In this document: positions 13,434-14,417 of the stretch, in pieces
Numbering within the stretch: the first letter of the stretch is position 1
Layout: each line of letters starts with the position of its first letter
DNA from: an uncultured Clostridium sp.
Lineage (GTDB): Bacteria; Bacillota; Clostridia; Lachnospirales; Lachnospiraceae
Direction: 5' to 3'
DNA: 14,417 bases
Assembly (NCBI GenBank): GCA_958349075.1
Contig: CATWBR010000055.1
Location: forward strand, 1 to 14,417
The notes under the pieces: model-generated
Seen by the model: the letters and a program-made list of their open reading frames with translations, nothing else
What the model was told of the DNA's origin: nothing
Databases searched by the model: none
Program-made: the position numbers and the translations under genes

Positions 13434-14315
13434 CTATTTAAAAAATTCGGCTCCCTGTGTTTTCGTTTTAAGGCGGTAGATCGTCTCACAGGCAAAGTAG
13501 AGTTCGGACCGGTCGGGACCGCCGAAACAGAAGTTGCGGCAGGTTCCCGGCACGTGGATTTCGCCGAGTTTCCGGCCATTCTTATCGAAGACGAAAACAT
13601 CGCCTGTGGCCGTTGTAAAGATATTCCCCCGAGCATCGATCTTGGTTCCGTCCGGACGTCCGCCGACTTCGCATACAACCTCCCCGCCGCTTAAGGTACA
13701 GTCCTCTTCCACTTTGAATCTCCGGATCTCCTGTCTCGGGGTATCATTCACCAGCATGGACTCTTCGCCGATTTCCATACACAGGCCGTTAGGCTGATCA
13801 AAATCGCTGCGGGCAAGAATCAGTTTTCCATTCTCATCGATACAGTATACTCCCTGGAATCCCATTTCCGGTTCACGGGCAATTCCAGCCACCTTGCTGG
13901 TGCGTCCGTACACAGGATCCGTAAACCAGATGCGGCCCTTTGAATCCACGATGATATCATTGGGGCTGTTTAACTCCTTCCCATCATAGTGGGAAGCCAG
14001 CGTTTTCATATAGCGCCCGTCCGGTTCCATGCGCGTGATGGAACTGGTCGCATGCTCACACGTCACGATACGGCCCTCGCGGTCAATAAAATTGCCGTTG
14101 GAAATATTGCTGGGAAATTTGATTACGGTTGTCTCATAGGTTTTTGGATTCCATTTGTACACCTTTCCCACTCCCATATCGGAAAAGATCAGGCAGTCAT
14201 TCTGAGGCCACCACATAATCCCCTCCGTCACCTTGTGTCCCACCGATACGGGTTCGAGTACCGCGTCGGCGTCAATTAAATCATAAAATTCCGGTTCTAC
14301 AGCATTGTATAACAT
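13434..14315 (-). CDS. SMP-30/gluconolactonase-like beta-propeller protein
   Basis: This 293-residue protein belongs to the SMP-30/gluconolaconase/LRE-like family (COG3386), six-bladed beta-propellers with one divalent metal that mostly hydrolyse sugar lactones. The metal ligands are in place: Glu31 in TEGIMWW, Asn119 in NSPNDIIVD, Asn176 in DQPNGLCM and Asp222 in RPDGTKID. Recurrent blade motifs such as DSKGRIWFTDPVYG and DARGNIFTTATGD support the propeller. There is no signal peptide, so it is cytoplasmic. The ATG has AGGAGG 7 nt upstream. It ends at a strong terminator. A role in sugar acid or lactone breakdown is likely, but the substrate cannot be told and no partner catabolic gene is complete in the window. 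Confidence 0.92.
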   Translation of the reverse strand: MLYNAVEPEFYDLIDADAVLEPVSVGHKVTEGIMWWPQNDCLIFSDMGVGKVYKWNPKTYETTVIKFPSNISNGNFIDREGRIVTCEHATSSITRMEPDGRYMKTLASHYDGKELNSPNDIIVDSKGRIWFTDPVYGRTSKVAGIAREPEMGFQGVYCIDENGKLILARSDFDQPNGLCMEIGEESMLVNDTPRQEIRRFKVEEDCTLSGGEVVCEVGGRPDGTKIDARGNIFTTATGDVFVFDKNGRKLGEIHVPGTCRNFCFGGPDRSELYFACETIYRLKTKTQGAEFFK

Positions 14316-14373
14316 AGTATTTCCTCCTTGTGTAATCTTTCTATTTTATTTTAATTTATTACCTGTATCCGGT

Positions 14374-14417
14374 TTACTTAAAATCCCTCCGGCATTCATT
14401 CAGCCGCTCTTTCATGG
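14374..14417 (-). CDS. probable C-terminal end of a further gene (partial)
   Basis: One minus-strand frame enters from the window edge without a stop and ends at TAA 14374-14376. It encodes the charged, helix-like residues MKERLNECRRDFK at its end. The 58-bp A/T-rich gap to the SMP-30-like start contains only the AAGGAGG site. The length is too short to name a family. If real, this gene would precede the SMP-30-like gene in the same direction and perhaps in the same operon. Confidence 0.4.
   Translation of the reverse strand, partial: MKERLNECRRDFK

Overview
The window looks like chromosome from a spore-forming, anaerobic Clostridia of the Lachnospiraceae type (Clostridium symbiosum / Enterocloster-like). 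The reasons are a dgt-dnaG-sigA-trmK-nif3 macromolecular-synthesis operon, a class A (not Bacillus class B) RNase P RNA, a two-gene SUF system, a Csp-like subtilase, strong AGGAGG ribosome sites and moderate G+C. The species assignment is inference. Almost every protein gene lies on the minus strand; the two RNA genes at the left edge lie on, or are best read from, the plus strand.

Left part (1-2124): a roughly 200-nt near-continuous imperfect hairpin with a central bubble (about 119-328) is a good candidate for 6S RNA. It is followed directly by a well-placed sigma-A-type promoter and RNase P RNA (373-738). A CPBP-family intramembrane protease gene converges on rnpB. Upstream of it is a 311-bp stretch (1814-2124) in which I recognise no gene.

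Middle (2125-9712), read right to left on the minus strand: dgt (dNTP triphosphohydrolase), dnaG (primase), rpoD/sigA (primary sigma factor), trmK (tRNA m1A22 methyltransferase), a Nif3-like protein, and then a TGS-like/uridine-kinase-like fusion protein. The first five are tightly spaced or overlapping, apart from a 138-bp dnaG-rpoD gap that contains a hairpin. Between the Nif3 gene and the kinase gene, almost the whole gap is a five-copy tandem array of a 25-bp unit. Upstream of dgt is an A/T-rich region with -10-like hexamers and a perfect 8-bp inverted repeat.

Right part (9713-14417): an S8 serine protease with an intact catalytic triad and a large insertion (Csp-like), then an upstream two-gene SUF-like iron-sulfur assembly unit (sufC, then one SufB/D-type scaffold, with 1-bp overlap). 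Next come a strong intrinsic terminator and an SMP-30/gluconolactonase-like gene, and finally what is probably the last codons of another minus-strand gene cut by the window edge.

Nothing here is clearly a new defence or mobile system. The items most worth a second look are the 6S candidate beside rnpB, the 25-bp array in the leader of the kinase gene, the minimal SUF pair with a near-identical 20-bp motif on each side of it, and the unexplained 1814-2124 segment.
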